Part shown: positions 29,930-40,919 of the stretch, in pieces | How positions within the stretch are numbered: position 1 is the stretch's first letter | How the letters are laid out: every line of letters starts with the position of its first letter | Origin: Ascaris suum | Lineage: Eukaryota; Nematoda; Chromadorea; Rhabditida; Ascarididae | Length of the DNA: 64,000 nucleotides | Assembly: GCA_013433145.1 (NCBI GenBank) | Contig: CM024176.1 | Location: 5,628,520 to 5,692,519 of the forward strand | Direction of reading: 5' to 3' | Translations under genes and position numbers: made by a program | Notes under the pieces: model-generated | The model's input: the letters and a program-made list of their open reading frames with translations, nothing else | What the model was told of the DNA's origin: nothing | The model's database searches: none

Positions 29930-30578
29930 ATCCTCTACACTCAATCACTATAATACCGGTGAATTAGGTTCGCGAATTATGTTAGAGAAATCAGAACAGT
30001 TAGAGCAAAAACAGCGAAAGCCGTGCATTGTCGACCACTTATGTTATATGATGTCGGCTTAAATTTCTGCATCTCCTTTTTTTGAGGCTGTGAAGCGAAC
30101 ACTTTATTTAAAGTTCGAATTGAAAAGAAGATAACATTCCTATCATGTCCAACTAACACCAAGCAAGCGACTCAGGTTGGGAAATAATTGGACAAACAAC
30201 AGCGACTCTCCAGAAGAAAACCTTGATTTGCACAGGTCCACTGACATATCGTACAATGATTCTTTTCTCAGTTGGTAAAATTAGTTTGTCGTTGACTCTA
30301 GCTCAAAATGGCAAAGTATAACCACATCTCGATCAATTTTTCTTTAAAGAAATTGCATCAGACAGATATAAGCGCAATAAAGTATTTTTTTGCTTTGCTT
30401 CTTATTTATTAAGAGAATCTTTATGTTTGTGTAAAATCTGCTTATAAAGACTATCATATGTGCCTTCAAAAACCTCTTGGTAGCACGGAAACAACGATAC
30501 AATTCACATGTTATGCAAAAATTGTGCACTGTCAGGTACTTTCAACTTTTGAGCAGCTATTTTTACAACAAGTGAGAG

Positions 30579-30586
30579 TATAAAAG
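30579..30586 (+). promoter_or_regulatory. TATA box of DR-protein gene copy B
   Basis: TATAAAAG with upstream sequence matching copy D (GCAGCTATTTTTACAACAAGT). The following leader does not show the GTAAGT donor seen in A and D; downstream sequence instead matches D after its second TATA motif near 38,800. Copy B may therefore have an altered leader or be poorly spliced. Confidence 0.55.
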
Positions 30587-30844
30587 ATGGTCGCATAGGT
30601 CGCAAGTAGCATTTTCGAATTTTATGCTGAAACCTCCTCCCATGCATTCTGTTATTCAAAATCAATATGACTTTATTCAATGCCCATGTTCACATCATCA
30701 TATCTTTCTTCTTGATAATGCTCGGTGAAAATAAATTATGAAGCACAGTGCTACTTGTTTATATTTATATTTACTTGAATCGAGAAAGCATTCATTACGA
30801 ATAAATGTCTCTTCATATCACTACCACTTCCGTTTAGCTGATGT

Positions 30845-31010
30845 TGTGAGGTAGCGTGAAGGTGAGGGCTTAGGCTCGTCTCCTGCCCATCGGATACTGA
30901 CGGGTCGATTCATCGTTGTTCCATGCGACTTGCTCCGCCGCCCGCGTCCCGATGAGACCACTGGTCGGAATGACTCGGTAGGACAAAGCTGAAGAGTTTG
31001 CTTGGAACCC
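30845..31010 (+). repeat. ~150-bp element shared with 35,570-35,700
   Basis: AGGGCTTAGGCT, then a GATACTGACGGGTCGATTCA-like block (GACACCGACGAGTCGATTCA in the other copy), then CTCGGT and a GAGTTTG-TTxG block. It is absent from the equivalent places of copies A, C and D, so it is an insertion in B. A family could not be assigned; the second copy has a tRNA B-box-like GGTTCGAGTCT, which hints at a SINE. Confidence 0.5.
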
Positions 31011-31855
31011 TCTCAAAACCGACCGCGCACTATGCAAAACAGTGCTACTATGCGCAATAAAGATTTTTGCATCTTGTGTCCGACTTGTCGACGATTGTGA
31101 AGATTAGACGCCACGGCTAATTTGCCTCGTGGACCGGAGACATTATCACAGCAGAAACTACTTATGCTCTTTTTTTCGCCTTTGACCAATGAAATGACTG
31201 AAGTTTCCGTTTGGCCAAGTGAGAAAGTGTGTCGATAAGGGTGGAACAATATCTACTTTCTATATTTGACTGAATCAGACTGAACGACTGTTAAACTCGT
31301 GTGTACTCGGTGAACCGTTGAACAAAATGTACCTTCAGGCATCATGATACACTCAGAAGTGCTGATGGGTTGTGCATGTGGGCAATCTTTATGGAGCCAC
31401 AAGCGGAGTTCAAAATGTGCTTCGGAGAATCTGCATGCTAGATTTGATCATCGCTACTTTTTTGACTGGTTGTGCACAAAGACGAACACATAGGCAGGTA
31501 AATATCCACACATATCCTTAAGCACCCACATGAAAGGCTACAACAAAAGTCTGCAAGATGAGGTAAATTAGGCTCCCTAAATGCTCTGCAGCAATAATGA
31601 TGTATTATTTTTTCAAAAACATCGAATTCTGCACTAACAATGCGCAGATTGTTGCGGATATGTCGTTCAGAATGCTGCCAGTTCGTCGCAAGGGGCAGGA
31701 ACTTCCAGCAGCTCGGCTCGCCTTTATGAGCAGATGATATTGACAGGGTTACAGTCGCCACCAATTTCTGATAGCCTCAGCTGTCCCATTCGGACGTCAT
31801 CCTCTCCCCACCAGTGAGAAGTGGTGATTGAAATAAGTACGCGTCTCTTGCAGAA

Positions 31856-32026
31856 ATGGTGATGGTATCTGGATGTCAAAACTGCAACTACAACTTCGGA
31901 GACTCCGATAGAGGTGGCCACGGCGATCGGAACCGCACATATAGACGTGGTGACAGAGGAGATCGGGATCGTGGCATGAACTTTTTTGACAACAATCGCG
32001 ACCGCAACAATCGTCAGAATTTTTAG
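31856..32026 (+). CDS. 56-residue Arg/Asp/Gly-rich small protein, copy B
   Basis: Same position relative to the CTCTTGCAG acceptor and same 56-codon length as copies A, C and D. This is the most diverged product: residues 5-14 become SGCQNCNYNF, giving two Cys, and the C-terminus is RDRNNRQNF before TAG. The central GDRNRTYRRGDRGDRDRG is conserved. No indel or stop interrupts the frame despite heavy divergence of surrounding intron sequence. Function unknown; the upstream donor appears lost, so expression is uncertain. Confidence 0.5.
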   Translation: MVMVSGCQNCNYNFGDSDRGGHGDRNRTYRRGDRGDRDRGMNFFDNNRDRNNRQNF

Positions 32027-32150
32027 GCGTTATGGCAGTGACATTCAGCTCCGTTCAATTCACTAGCCTTCAGTCTAAATGTCGTTCTTCATTTCAGTAA
32101 ACTTTCTCCCTTCAGCTTTATTCTTCAGGCGTTCCTCTAACCAGAAGCAC

Positions 32151-33384
32151 ATTTTATGCAGGATAGCACATTGGGAATTGCAACGATCATCAACATGTGT
32201 ACTGGGTTGTTCGCGTTAATCGCATGCGGAAAATTTTCATCTTCCAGAGAGATTGCACACGGCAAACTGACTCATTGCAGAGTTCAGCAAATATACTCAT
32301 GAGGAAGCACAAAGAAAAAAGACTGCATCGCTGAATACGCTCAAATAAAAGCCCTACTTTCCTTCAGTCCTGGCAAACCCGACATTTCAAGTTCAGTGCA
32401 AAGGCATAGACGTCAACCAACTTCTTCCAGTCCAGTTTTTTCGCCTATCCCTCCCGATGCAAAAAAATATTTTTCGTCAGCTCTTTCCCCGTGGCCTCAT
32501 CTATGAAAGCACGCAAGTGCTTCAACATATAGTAATTATTTCATATAAAATTGAGCTAGAATCCTCTGAGAAGCACGAAGATAATGAGACAACAAAACGT
32601 TCATGGTAGAAAATAAACTCATGGCAGAAAACAAAGGAGGATAAAGGAGCAGGCTTGTTATACGAAATGTAAGCACATAAAACCCATATAGAATAAATCA
32701 AAAATAAGAGCTGTCGGAGCATACAGTTGTTTAAAGGAACTCAGGGAACAAACTAATTGCATACCAGTGCTTTTCTACTCCATTCCACCCCTTCCCTCCT
32801 CTTCTCATCATCCTCCTCTTTCTGAACAGCGCGTGACAAATTGCTTAGACTGAACCTATCCTCATGAGAAGAAGCGTACGCATCTAACAATAAATAACTA
32901 CCTTTATCGTTCAGTAATTTTTAAAAAAGCATGTAATTGACCGAAATCAGGTCTTTCATGCTTCGTAAAGTTACGCCAATAAAAACAGACGTTGGCTTTC
33001 TGCACAAAATTCACGCAGGTTTTAATGACGATGAAATTCATTCAGGCCAACACCAGGAAAGCGGTGAACATGTAAGGATACGAGGGATCGAATACTTCAG
33101 TTTCTCTGATGATTACTGCCTCAATCACCAGGATATAGTTTACTTTATTTCTTGAATCTCCATTGAGGCTTCTCCGGGTCCATTTTTGCTCGCCCTTTTT
33201 TAAAAAATAAGTGTTGATAATTTTCATTTTGGTATTTTTCCAAAAGTCAACCGAGTATTTTCCACATAAACTGTTCATTCCTAATCCAAAGTTTCATACA
33301 GACTGCTTCCCTGTGCCTTAAATTACAGCGCCGAGAACGCCCATTACAACGGTTAAAGGGCGTTATTCATTTACTACGCCAGTC
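32151..33384. other. Spacer of unit B, truncated
   Basis: Contains diverged copies of the unit A spacer (about 32,275-32,345 and 32,515-33,000). No gene recognised. The unit stops here: the RMD gene expected next is missing, and retroelement sequence begins near 33,385. Confidence 0.6.
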
Positions 33385-35175
33385 AGATCGGATGATGTAT
33401 TATGGATTATGACGAATATCGGAAGACAAAGCTAAGAGAGACTGCACAGGAGGGAAAAAGTATCAAAAGAATCGAAAGGGAGTTACAGCTGAAAAGAAAA
33501 TTGCCTATCGCACTGAAAGATGCCGACGGAAGACGTACCACACATAGAAAAAAATGAAAGGAATCTGTGAAGAATTCGACAATGAAATGTGCGAAATTAT
33601 CGAATGTGTACGAAATCTAGGGTGAAGATAAACGAAATTAAACCGCATGTCGAAAAAAAAAGAAATTCCAGTTGTAACATGGGACGAGGTAGAAGTTACC
33701 ATCAAGAAGATGAAGCCCAACATATGCCCCGGAATTGACAGGATAACAGCAGAATACTTAAAAGGCTATTTGCTTCAAAAGGCAATAGCAGAAAGATTTA
33801 CGTTCTATTTTAAAAAAAAAAGGTGCGATTACGAAAGACTGTCAACTTCGAAAATTGTGCTGTTGAAGAAAAAAGGCGATTCAGAAGATCTCGGTAACTA
33901 TCGTCCGATAACACTCCTGTCTCAGCTAAATAAGTTGTTCACAAGACTGTTGTTGCAGCGAATATCCCATCAACTGGAACTCAGCAGAGAACAAGCGGGA
34001 TTCAAAGCTGGATACTCCACTCAAGATCATATTCACGTCTCAGTCAGTTGTTGGAGAAGAGCAAAGAATATCAGCGGCCGGTATGTTTAGCTTTCGTCGA
34101 CTATCGCAAAGCGTTTGATTCTGTGGAAACCACCGCTATAATCAACGCGTTACACGAAGCTGATGTAAACCCTGCTTACGTCGACATCGTAAAACTCATT
34201 GGTGAAGAAAGCACGAGTGACATAAAGCTTTTATCCGAACGTGTCATATACAAATAAATAAAGGAGTCCGACAAGGAGATACGACCTCCCCGACGCTCTT
34301 TGCAGCAACCTAGAATCTGTTTTTCAAAAAATGATTCACCAGGGCGGAATTATGATTGATGGTGAAAAGCTCACTCACCTACTCTATGTGGACGACTGCG
34401 TACTTTTGCAAATAACCCTACGGAACTGCACCAAGACCTTCAACAACTAAAAGACCTCTCAAAAGAAGTCGGGTTGAGGTGAATTTAACGAAGACAAAGT
34501 GGATGAGAAATGAATACTGCATCCCGGGGATCATTGCACAAATGAAACAGAGATTGAAGAAGTTAAAGATTCCATATATCTAGGAAGAAGATTTCAATCA
34601 AACGATCTCGCTAATGGCGAATGGATAAGAAGACGCAGAGCAGGGTTGGTCGCCTTCAATAATAACCGCACCGTACTTACCGATCAGGTCCGCCAATGAA
34701 CATCAGCGCATCCATTTTTAATTCTACTGTATTGCCGGCAATGTTGTATGCCTGTGAAACATGGGCTAGAACAAAGAACGATGAAAAGAAGTTTGCTGTA
34801 ACGGAAAGAGCTATGGAAAGAAGAATCTGCGGAGTTGCCGCAGGAGACAAGGTTAGTATCGAGGAACTGAGACAAAGAACGGGCGTGTGTGATGTGGTAG
34901 ACGAAATGTATGCAGCAAAAAGAAGATTGGCTGGACATGTTGCTCGATTGCAAGACAACAGTTTGGACATTGCGGTTAACAAACTGGCTCCCGAGAAACC
35001 TTTGTGTTGAAACGACCTCAAAGAAGACCACGTACAACATGGGACGAGCCAATGGTGAAACTATTCGGGCAACGATGGAAGCAGAAAGCACAAGACAGGA
35101 TATTTTCGCGTTCGGTGGACTTGCGCTCAGAGACGCGGCTGCAGCGACGACAAGTCGAAAAGGAAAGGAAAGGAA
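33385..35175 (+). mobile_element. RTE-like non-LTR retrotransposon fragment, 5'-truncated and broken
   Basis: Reverse transcriptase remnant. A basic linker typical of the region between endonuclease and RT lies at 33,400-33,623. RT begins at about 33,647, with the GNYRPITLLSQLNKLF block near 33,890-33,940. Box A (FVDYRKAFD) is at about 34,093-34,119, box B (GVRQGDTTSP) near 34,265, and an intact YVDD at 34385-34396. The C-terminal RTE-type stretch is at 34,696-35,010, then shifts frame into a WDEP/QRWKQKAQDR block near 35,030-35,100. The endonuclease domain is absent. Several frameshifts and stops (for example near 34,050 and 34,255) show it is dead. Confidence 0.9.
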
Positions 35176-36180
35176 AAGTCAGATCATTTCAAAGATCTTA
35201 CATATTCTTCATCTGTTTTGCGTCGTGTGGGGCATATATTTGTGTCAGTATCATGCTTGTTTTCCTACCGATCATAATTTTGATTTGAGTCATCCTAGGA
35301 GAGCGAGAAGAAAATGACGTTATCTTAGCCTTCCATCTTTTCGAAATATAAAATCCGACTTCACTCCCTGATGTGTGATTCTCTTCGTGGTAATATAAGC
35401 AATAACCGTTTGGCTGATCGACGGCCTCCTTACTCCGCCTCCTTAATTGTGCTCGGCCGATTACATCAGCTTTGATTTTTGACGTCTTCTTTCTAATCCC
35501 TCTAATTCTCCTTTCTTCTAATTCGATAGCAGAGCTGTCCCATTATCCGTACATAAGTTAAACATGGTCGCATGAAGGGCTTAGGCTTGTTTCCCGAACG
35601 TCGGACACCGACGAGTCGATTCACCGTTGTTTCTCTTACTCGGTCGGACGGAGCCAAGGAGTTTGGTTCGAGTCTACTTGCAACCGACTATGCTTGCAAC
35701 TCACAACTAGTGCTGAACGATTAATTTTGCGCGTGCTTTATTTGTGGGAGGCTCCTTTTTGCAGGCGTAACGGGCGGAGGGAGAAAGCTTTCTAAAATGA
35801 GAACATTTGCTGCCAATTTGCTGCTGTATGTTTGGCATAATCACCGTTTTTTGTTTTCGCTTCGTTGTTCTCACAATTACGCGGTACTTTTACATTCATC
35901 CGTTGGTAGCCAAAACCTCATTCCGACGTGGCCGAATTGGTCTTATGTTATGGTGACAGTCTATGACATGCAAATGACAACTATGCCTGCCCTAAGGAAA
36001 CGAAAATTAATATGATAGCATTTCATGGATGATACATTTTCGCGCCATCCTGACAACTCTGTAAAACACGAAGCGTTATGTTGAAACGAAGAGGAGTGCA
36101 ACAGGAATTGCTCCTACGTGCCCTAAAAGGACGACCTAACCCACAACTTGATAATTCTTTCAAGCGCCAATATTGTGCAC
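35176..36180. other. Between RTE fragment and inverted repeat
   Basis: Holds the second copy of the ~150-bp element (35,570-35,700). Otherwise no gene recognised. The last ~40 bp before 36,181 still resemble, imperfectly, the sequence just right of 40,132, so the inverted duplication once extended a little further. Confidence 0.5.
35570..35700 (+). repeat. Second copy of the ~150-bp element
   Basis: Matches 30,845-31,010 in AGGGCTTAGGCTxGT, GACGAGTCGATTCA and ACTCGGTxGGAC blocks. A GGTTCGAGTCT near 35,665 resembles a Pol III B box, but no clear A box was seen. Confidence 0.5.
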
Positions 36181-36349
36181 ACGAATAAAACCTGCATTTC
36201 TTGGTGGAGTGTTCGGACAATGCAGCTCAAAGGGAGAAAATTTACTGAAATAAAAGTCGACACTCGAATTAAATGTTACTGAATTGAATGGATCATTTCG
36301 CTTCAAGTGTCACTGTCATACTATTATTATTTTCCCAGTATGGAGCGCT

Positions 36350-36520
36350 TTAAAAATTTCGGTCACGGTAGCGGTCGCGGTTGTCGTTGAAAAAGTTCAC
36401 GCCACGATCTCGATCTCCTCTGTCACCATGTCTATATGTGCGGTTCCGATCGCCGCGGCCACCTCTATCAGAGTCCCTGAAGTTGCGACTGCAGTCTCGA
36501 TCTCCATATACCATCACCAT
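36350..36520 (-). CDS. 56-residue Arg/Asp/Gly-rich small protein, copy C
   Basis: Identical to copy D because it lies in the inverted-repeat arm. The ATG (minus strand, 36520) follows the CTCTTGCAG acceptor; the stop TAA is at 36352-36350. The product begins MVMVYGDRDCSRNF, has the same GDR/DRG repeats and FFNDN box, and ends DRNF. Its leader exon and TATA box (37603-37610) are intact in the arm. Function unknown. The opposite-strand frames of 72-107 codons over this exon are shadows. Confidence 0.6.
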   Translation of the reverse strand: MVMVYGDRDCSRNFRDSDRGGRGDRNRTYRHGDRGDRDRGVNFFNDNRDRYRDRNF

Positions 36521-37602
36521 TTCTGCAAGAGACGCGTACTTATTTCAATCACCACTTCTCACTGCTGGGGAGAGGATGACGTCCGAATGGGACAGCTGAG
36601 GCTGTGAGAAATTGGCGGCGATAATCCCGTCAATATCATCTGCTCATAAAAAGCGAGCCGGGCCGCTAAATGTTCCTGCCCTTTGCAACAAATAAACAGC
36701 ATTTGAAAGGGACATCGAAGCGAATCTCTGTGTTATTATTATAGAGTTCGATGGTTCTGAAACAAACCGAGTAGATCGTTTGTTGCTGCAGACCTTTCAC
36801 AGACTTTTCCAAAAGCCTTTTATCTGCACTCGTGTGGGCGTACAAGGATATGTGTACAGGTTTATATCCTGTCCGCATGTTTGTCTTCTGTTCTATTCAA
36901 CTTTCGATTTACAAAAGACTGACTTTCATCGACGGAATCGTCGAGATTGCCTACAAGTACAATCTTTAGCACTTAAAATGTGTCAATAATCCGGAAAGTC
37001 AACTTCTCCAGCAGTTGACGGACTATCTATGAAAGCAAATTTTTTCTATGAGGTTTTTTGAATAAATAGATGATTTCATAGGAAAGCCCATCAAAAATTG
37101 CTTTTGTGTATGGAAGCAACCGTTCATTCTGATTGGCTAAAAAGCAAAAAGCACATATTGTTCCACCTTTATCGACGCACTTTCTCACTTGGCCAAACGG
37201 AAAATTCAGTCATTTCATTGGTGAAAAGCGAAGAAAAGGAGCACAAGTAGTTTCTGCTGTGATAATGTCTCCGGTCCACGAGGCAAATTAGCCGTGGTGT
37301 CTAATCTTCATAATCGTCGACAAGTCGGACACAAAGCGCAGAAATCTTTATTGCGCATAGTAGCACTTTGCTTCATAATTTATTTTCATGAGCATTACCA
37401 AGGAGAAAGATGTGCTGATGTGACACATGGGCATTGAATAAAGTCATATTGATTTTGAATAAGAGAATGGCGAATGGTTAGGAGTAGCTTTCAGCGTAGA
37501 ACTTGGAGAGTGCTACTTTTATACTCGTGAAAGTGAACTGGACTTACCGTTAGCGAAGGATGTCCCAGCCAAAGGAATGATGCCTAAGCGATGCACACAG
37601 CC

Positions 37603-37610
37603 CTTTTATA
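37603..37610 (-). promoter_or_regulatory. TATA box of DR-protein gene copy C
   Basis: TATAAAAG on the minus strand, mirror image of 38703-38710. With copy D it forms a head-to-head, divergently transcribed pair with about 1.1 kb between the two TATA boxes. Confidence 0.65.
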
Positions 37611-37906
37611 CTCTTACTTGTTGTAAAAATAGCTGCACAAAAGTTGAAATTACCTGACAGTGCAGAATTTTTGCATAACCTGTGAATTATATCACCCAAA
37701 AGATAACGTTGTTTCCATGCTATCAGGGAGTTTTTTTTTTGAAGGCACTATGACAGTCTTCATCAGCACACTTTGCAAAAACATAACGGAGCACTTCATA
37801 AACAAGAAGCAAAGCAGAAAAATACTCGATTTTGCTTACGATGCAATTCACTTTTGCCGGAAAAAGACAATAAACGTGATCGAGATGTGGTTTTGTGCTA
37901 TCTACT

Positions 37907-38406
37907 GTTGACTGACAAAAACCGATAAATTCCTGCAGATCCCTTCCGCCTGCCTTCGACTGACTATGTTCAAAACAATTTCTACTACGTTCAAACAATT
38001 TCTTCAAATATTACGGTGGAAGGCACAATGCACGTTGCGCCAAATATGACAGTCAGAGATGCAGTGCACACCATGACAGCAAGTAAGGCTGCATGAGTGT
38101 AAGAATACCGGAAAAAACTGGAATCCTGAATCACATACTTCATACCCTTACATTTCTATATTTCTTATGTTTTTTGCACCTACGAATGTAAGGAATTCAC
38201 TTGAGCTTCGAGCGGAAAGAAGGCAGCATTTTTACTATGCCCAGCTAGCAAGAAGCAAAGGACTGGTAATGGCGAAGAATGAAAAAAAAAACAACCCAGA
38301 GTTTTCAGAAAAAAAGCATTGCTCAATTTGCAAAAGTTCTTTGAACGCGGCACATAACGATTTCTTGTCAATCGATAAAATCGGTTTGTCGTTGTCTTCA
38401 CTTGAA
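37907..38406. other. 500-bp core of the inverted repeat
   Basis: Not self-complementary. Its right half (about 38,215-38,406) is still unit sequence in the orientation of copy D (it matches 17,590-17,780 of copy A), while its left half (37,907-38,150) is unrelated. So the left arm is a truncated inverted copy of the right, not the reverse. Confidence 0.8.
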
Positions 38407-38634
38407 AGTAGATAGCACAAAACCACATCTCGATCACGTTTATTGTCTTTTTCCGGCAAAAGTGAATTGCATCGTAAGCAAAATCGAGTATTTTTCTGCT
38501 TTGCTTCTTGTTTATGAAGTGCTCCGTTATGTTTTTGCAAAGTGTGCTGATGAAGACTGTCATAGTGCCTTCAAAAAAAAAACTCCCTGATAGCATGGAA
38601 ACAACGTTATCTTTTGGGTGATATAATTCACAGG

Positions 38635-38702
38635 TTATGCAAAAATTCTGCACTGTCAGGTAATTTCAACTTTTGTGCAGCTATTTTTACAACAAGTAAG
38701 AG
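38635..38702 (+). promoter_or_regulatory. Conserved upstream block of the DR-protein gene
   Basis: Immediately upstream of the TATA box, copy B and copies C/D share TATGCAAAAATTxTGCACTG, then GTCAGGTAxTTTCAACTTTT, then GCAGCTATTTTTACAACAAG. Copy A keeps only a loose version. This is the best conserved non-coding part of the unit and is probably the proximal promoter. Confidence 0.5.
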
Positions 38703-38710
38703 TATAAAAG
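38703..38710 (+). promoter_or_regulatory. TATA box of DR-protein gene copy D
   Basis: TATAAAAG; leader exon would start about 30 bp downstream and end at the GTAAGT donor (GT at 38766-38767). A second TATAAAAG lies inside the intron near 38,798. Confidence 0.65.
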
Positions 38711-39792
38711 GGCTGTGTGCATCGCTTAGGCATCATTCCTTTGGCTGGGACATCCTTCGCTAACGGTAAGTCCAGTTCACTTTCACGAGTATAAAAGTAG
38801 CACTCTCCAAGTTCTACGCTGAAAGCTACTCCTAACCATTCGCCATTCTCTTATTCAAAATCAATATGACTTTATTCAATGCCCATGTGTCACATCAGCA
38901 CATCTTTCTCCTTGGTAATGCTCATGAAAATAAATTATGAAGCAAAGTGCTACTATGCGCAATAAAGATTTCTGCGCTTTGTGTCCGACTTGTCGACGAT
39001 TATGAAGATTAGACACCACGGCTAATTTGCCTCGTGGACCGGAGACATTATCACAGCAGAAACTACTTGTGCTCCTTTTCTTCGCTTTTCACCAATGAAA
39101 TGACTGAATTTTCCGTTTGGCCAAGTGAGAAAGTGCGTCGATAAAGGTGGAACAATATGTGCTTTTTGCTTTTTAGCCAATCAGAATGAACGGTTGCTTC
39201 CATACACAAAAGCAATTTTTGATGGGCTTTCCTATGAAATCATCTATTTATTCAAAAAACCTCATAGAAAAAATTTGCTTTCATAGATAGTCCGTCAACT
39301 GCTGGAGAAGTTGACTTTCCGGATTATTGACACATTTTAAGTGCTAAAGATTGTACTTGTAGGCAATCTCGACGATTCCGTCGATGAAAGTCAGTCTTTT
39401 GTAAATCGAAAGTTGAATAGAACAGAAGACAAACATGCGGACAGGATATAAACCTGTACACATATCCTTGTACGCCCACACGAGTGCAGATAAAAGGCTT
39501 TTGGAAAAGTCTGTGAAAGGTCTGCAGCAACAAACGATCTACTCGGTTTGTTTCAGAACCATCGAACTCTATAATAATAACACAGAGATTCGCTTCGATG
39601 TCCCTTTCAAATGCTGTTTATTTGTTGCAAAGGGCAGGAACATTTAGCGGCCCGGCTCGCTTTTTATGAGCAGATGATATTGACGGGATTATCGCCGCCA
39701 ATTTCTCACAGCCTCAGCTGTCCCATTCGGACGTCATCCTCTCCCCAGCAGTGAGAAGTGGTGATTGAAATAAGTACGCGTCTCTTGCAGAA

Positions 39793-39963
39793 ATGGTGAT
39801 GGTATATGGAGATCGAGACTGCAGTCGCAACTTCAGGGACTCTGATAGAGGTGGCCGCGGCGATCGGAACCGCACATATAGACATGGTGACAGAGGAGAT
39901 CGAGATCGTGGCGTGAACTTTTTCAACGACAACCGCGACCGCTACCGTGACCGAAATTTTTAA
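39793..39963 (+). CDS. 56-residue Arg/Asp/Gly-rich small protein, copy D
   Basis: Not a family I recognise. ATG two bases after the CTCTTGCAG acceptor (39790/39791), 56 codons, TAA. N-terminus MVMVYGDRDCSRNF; middle is alternating GDR, DRG, RGD and RNR; FFNDN near residues 42-46; ends DRYRDRNF. No membrane segment, one Cys. The leader exon (to 38765) and a 1,025-bp intron are supported by a consensus donor and acceptor. An AATAAA at 40201-40206 is a possible poly(A) signal, just outside the arm. High charge and low complexity suggest a disordered, possibly nucleic-acid-binding peptide, but this is inference from composition. Confidence 0.62.
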   Translation: MVMVYGDRDCSRNFRDSDRGGRGDRNRTYRHGDRGDRDRGVNFFNDNRDRYRDRNF

Positions 39964-40132
39964 AGCGCTCCATACTGGGAAAATAATAATAGTATGACAG
40001 TGACACTTGAAGCGAAATGATCCATTCAATTCAGTAACATTTAATTCGAGTGTCGACTTTTATTTCAGTAAATTTTCTCCCTTTGAGCTGCATTGTCCGA
40101 ACACTCCACCAAGAAATGCAGGTTTTATTCGT

Positions 40133-40919
40133 GGACACCGTATTGGCAGCTGAAACGATCACTCCGGGTGCGTCCAAGCAATGTCACTCCCTCTCGTTTT
40201 AATAAAACCCATGGTCATCTCAAACAGTTTTAATGACTGCATAAAACTAGGGCGTACACTGGATACTTCGTATTACTTTCCTTCCCCTTGATGGCAACCA
40301 TAGTCATCAGTTCAGCAGTACTGGCTGTAACGATAACGGAAGCACCAACACGTTCATGTGTAGTGTAGGTTAATGAGAACAACGAAATGTGAAAAAAAGC
40401 GCATTTTGTGCGAAACACCCACTAGTCAGTTGGTGGCAAATGCTGCCATTTTCGATGAACATCCCAACCCTCCTGATCTCTTAGGCCTCCAAAACGTCAC
40501 ATCCTCTACAGCGATTGCACACTCGTTTCAGACGGCACCAAACACAAACGAATGAATGCAGTCAGAAAATATTGCAACCCAAATACGCCCAAAAAGGCCA
40601 TCCATCCCTCCCCTGTCAGCCTCGCAAACGTGACATTTTAAAATGGATGTCGTTGTTTCTTCTTTAACCATCCTTAACGACTTCTCCACTCCACAGTCAC
40701 GACGATCACCGGTCGCGATTGCAGAGTGGGGAGTAAATCGAAGGACCAGAGGACAGTAGAGAGAAACAAACAGTCATTTTCGACAAGAAAGTAAACTGAT
40801 CATTTGACGAATCGGCGTTGACTGCGGCGGTCGCCCAGAAGGGAATTGAAAAGAAGACCGTTTTGCTTCTTTGCAAGGAAGGGAACGTCTAGAGTCCAGA
40901 TAAGCCGGAAGTATGGAGA
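40133..40919. other. Between inverted repeat and Pao relic, nothing recognised
   Basis: No gene family, LTR or tandem repeat recognised. The right part may be decayed 5' sequence (gag or leader) of the BEL/Pao element, but I cannot show it. Confidence 0.45.

Larger units (their letters stand above)
29930..32150 (+). repeat. Duplicated unit, copy B of the DR-protein gene segment
   Basis: Same order of landmarks as copies A and D. Closest by eye to D: the TGCAAAAATTnTGCACTG promoter block, the GACTTTATTCAATGCCCATG intron block, the GTCCGACTTGTCGACGATT block, and the exon. It carries deletions relative to D, one of which removes the sequence between the two TATA motifs of D. Confidence 0.8.
36181..37906 (-). 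repeat. Left arm of 1,726-bp inverted repeat (unit copy C)
   Basis: Reverse complement of 38,407-40,132. Every matched position sums to 76,313, so there are no indels over the arm, and several long stretches compared directly showed no mismatch. The inner edge is exact: pairing stops after 37,906. The arm carries copy C of the DR-protein gene, pointing left. Confidence 0.96.
38407..40132 (+). repeat. Right arm of 1,726-bp inverted repeat (unit copy D)
   Basis: Reverse complement of 36,181-37,906. Carries copy D of the DR-protein gene pointing right. Unit homology continues left of the arm into the core, so this is the parental orientation. Confidence 0.96.

Noticed and set aside
35925..35960. 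tRNA-like ACGTGGCCGAATTGGT
   Set aside because: Resembles a Ser/Leu tRNA 5' part but no anticodon arm, variable arm or acceptor pairing follows.
36284..36607. 107-codon frame opposite DR-protein copy C (and its mirror 39706-40029)
   Set aside because: Antisense shadow of the Arg/Asp-rich exon; the sense strand has acceptor, ATG and conserved length in four copies.
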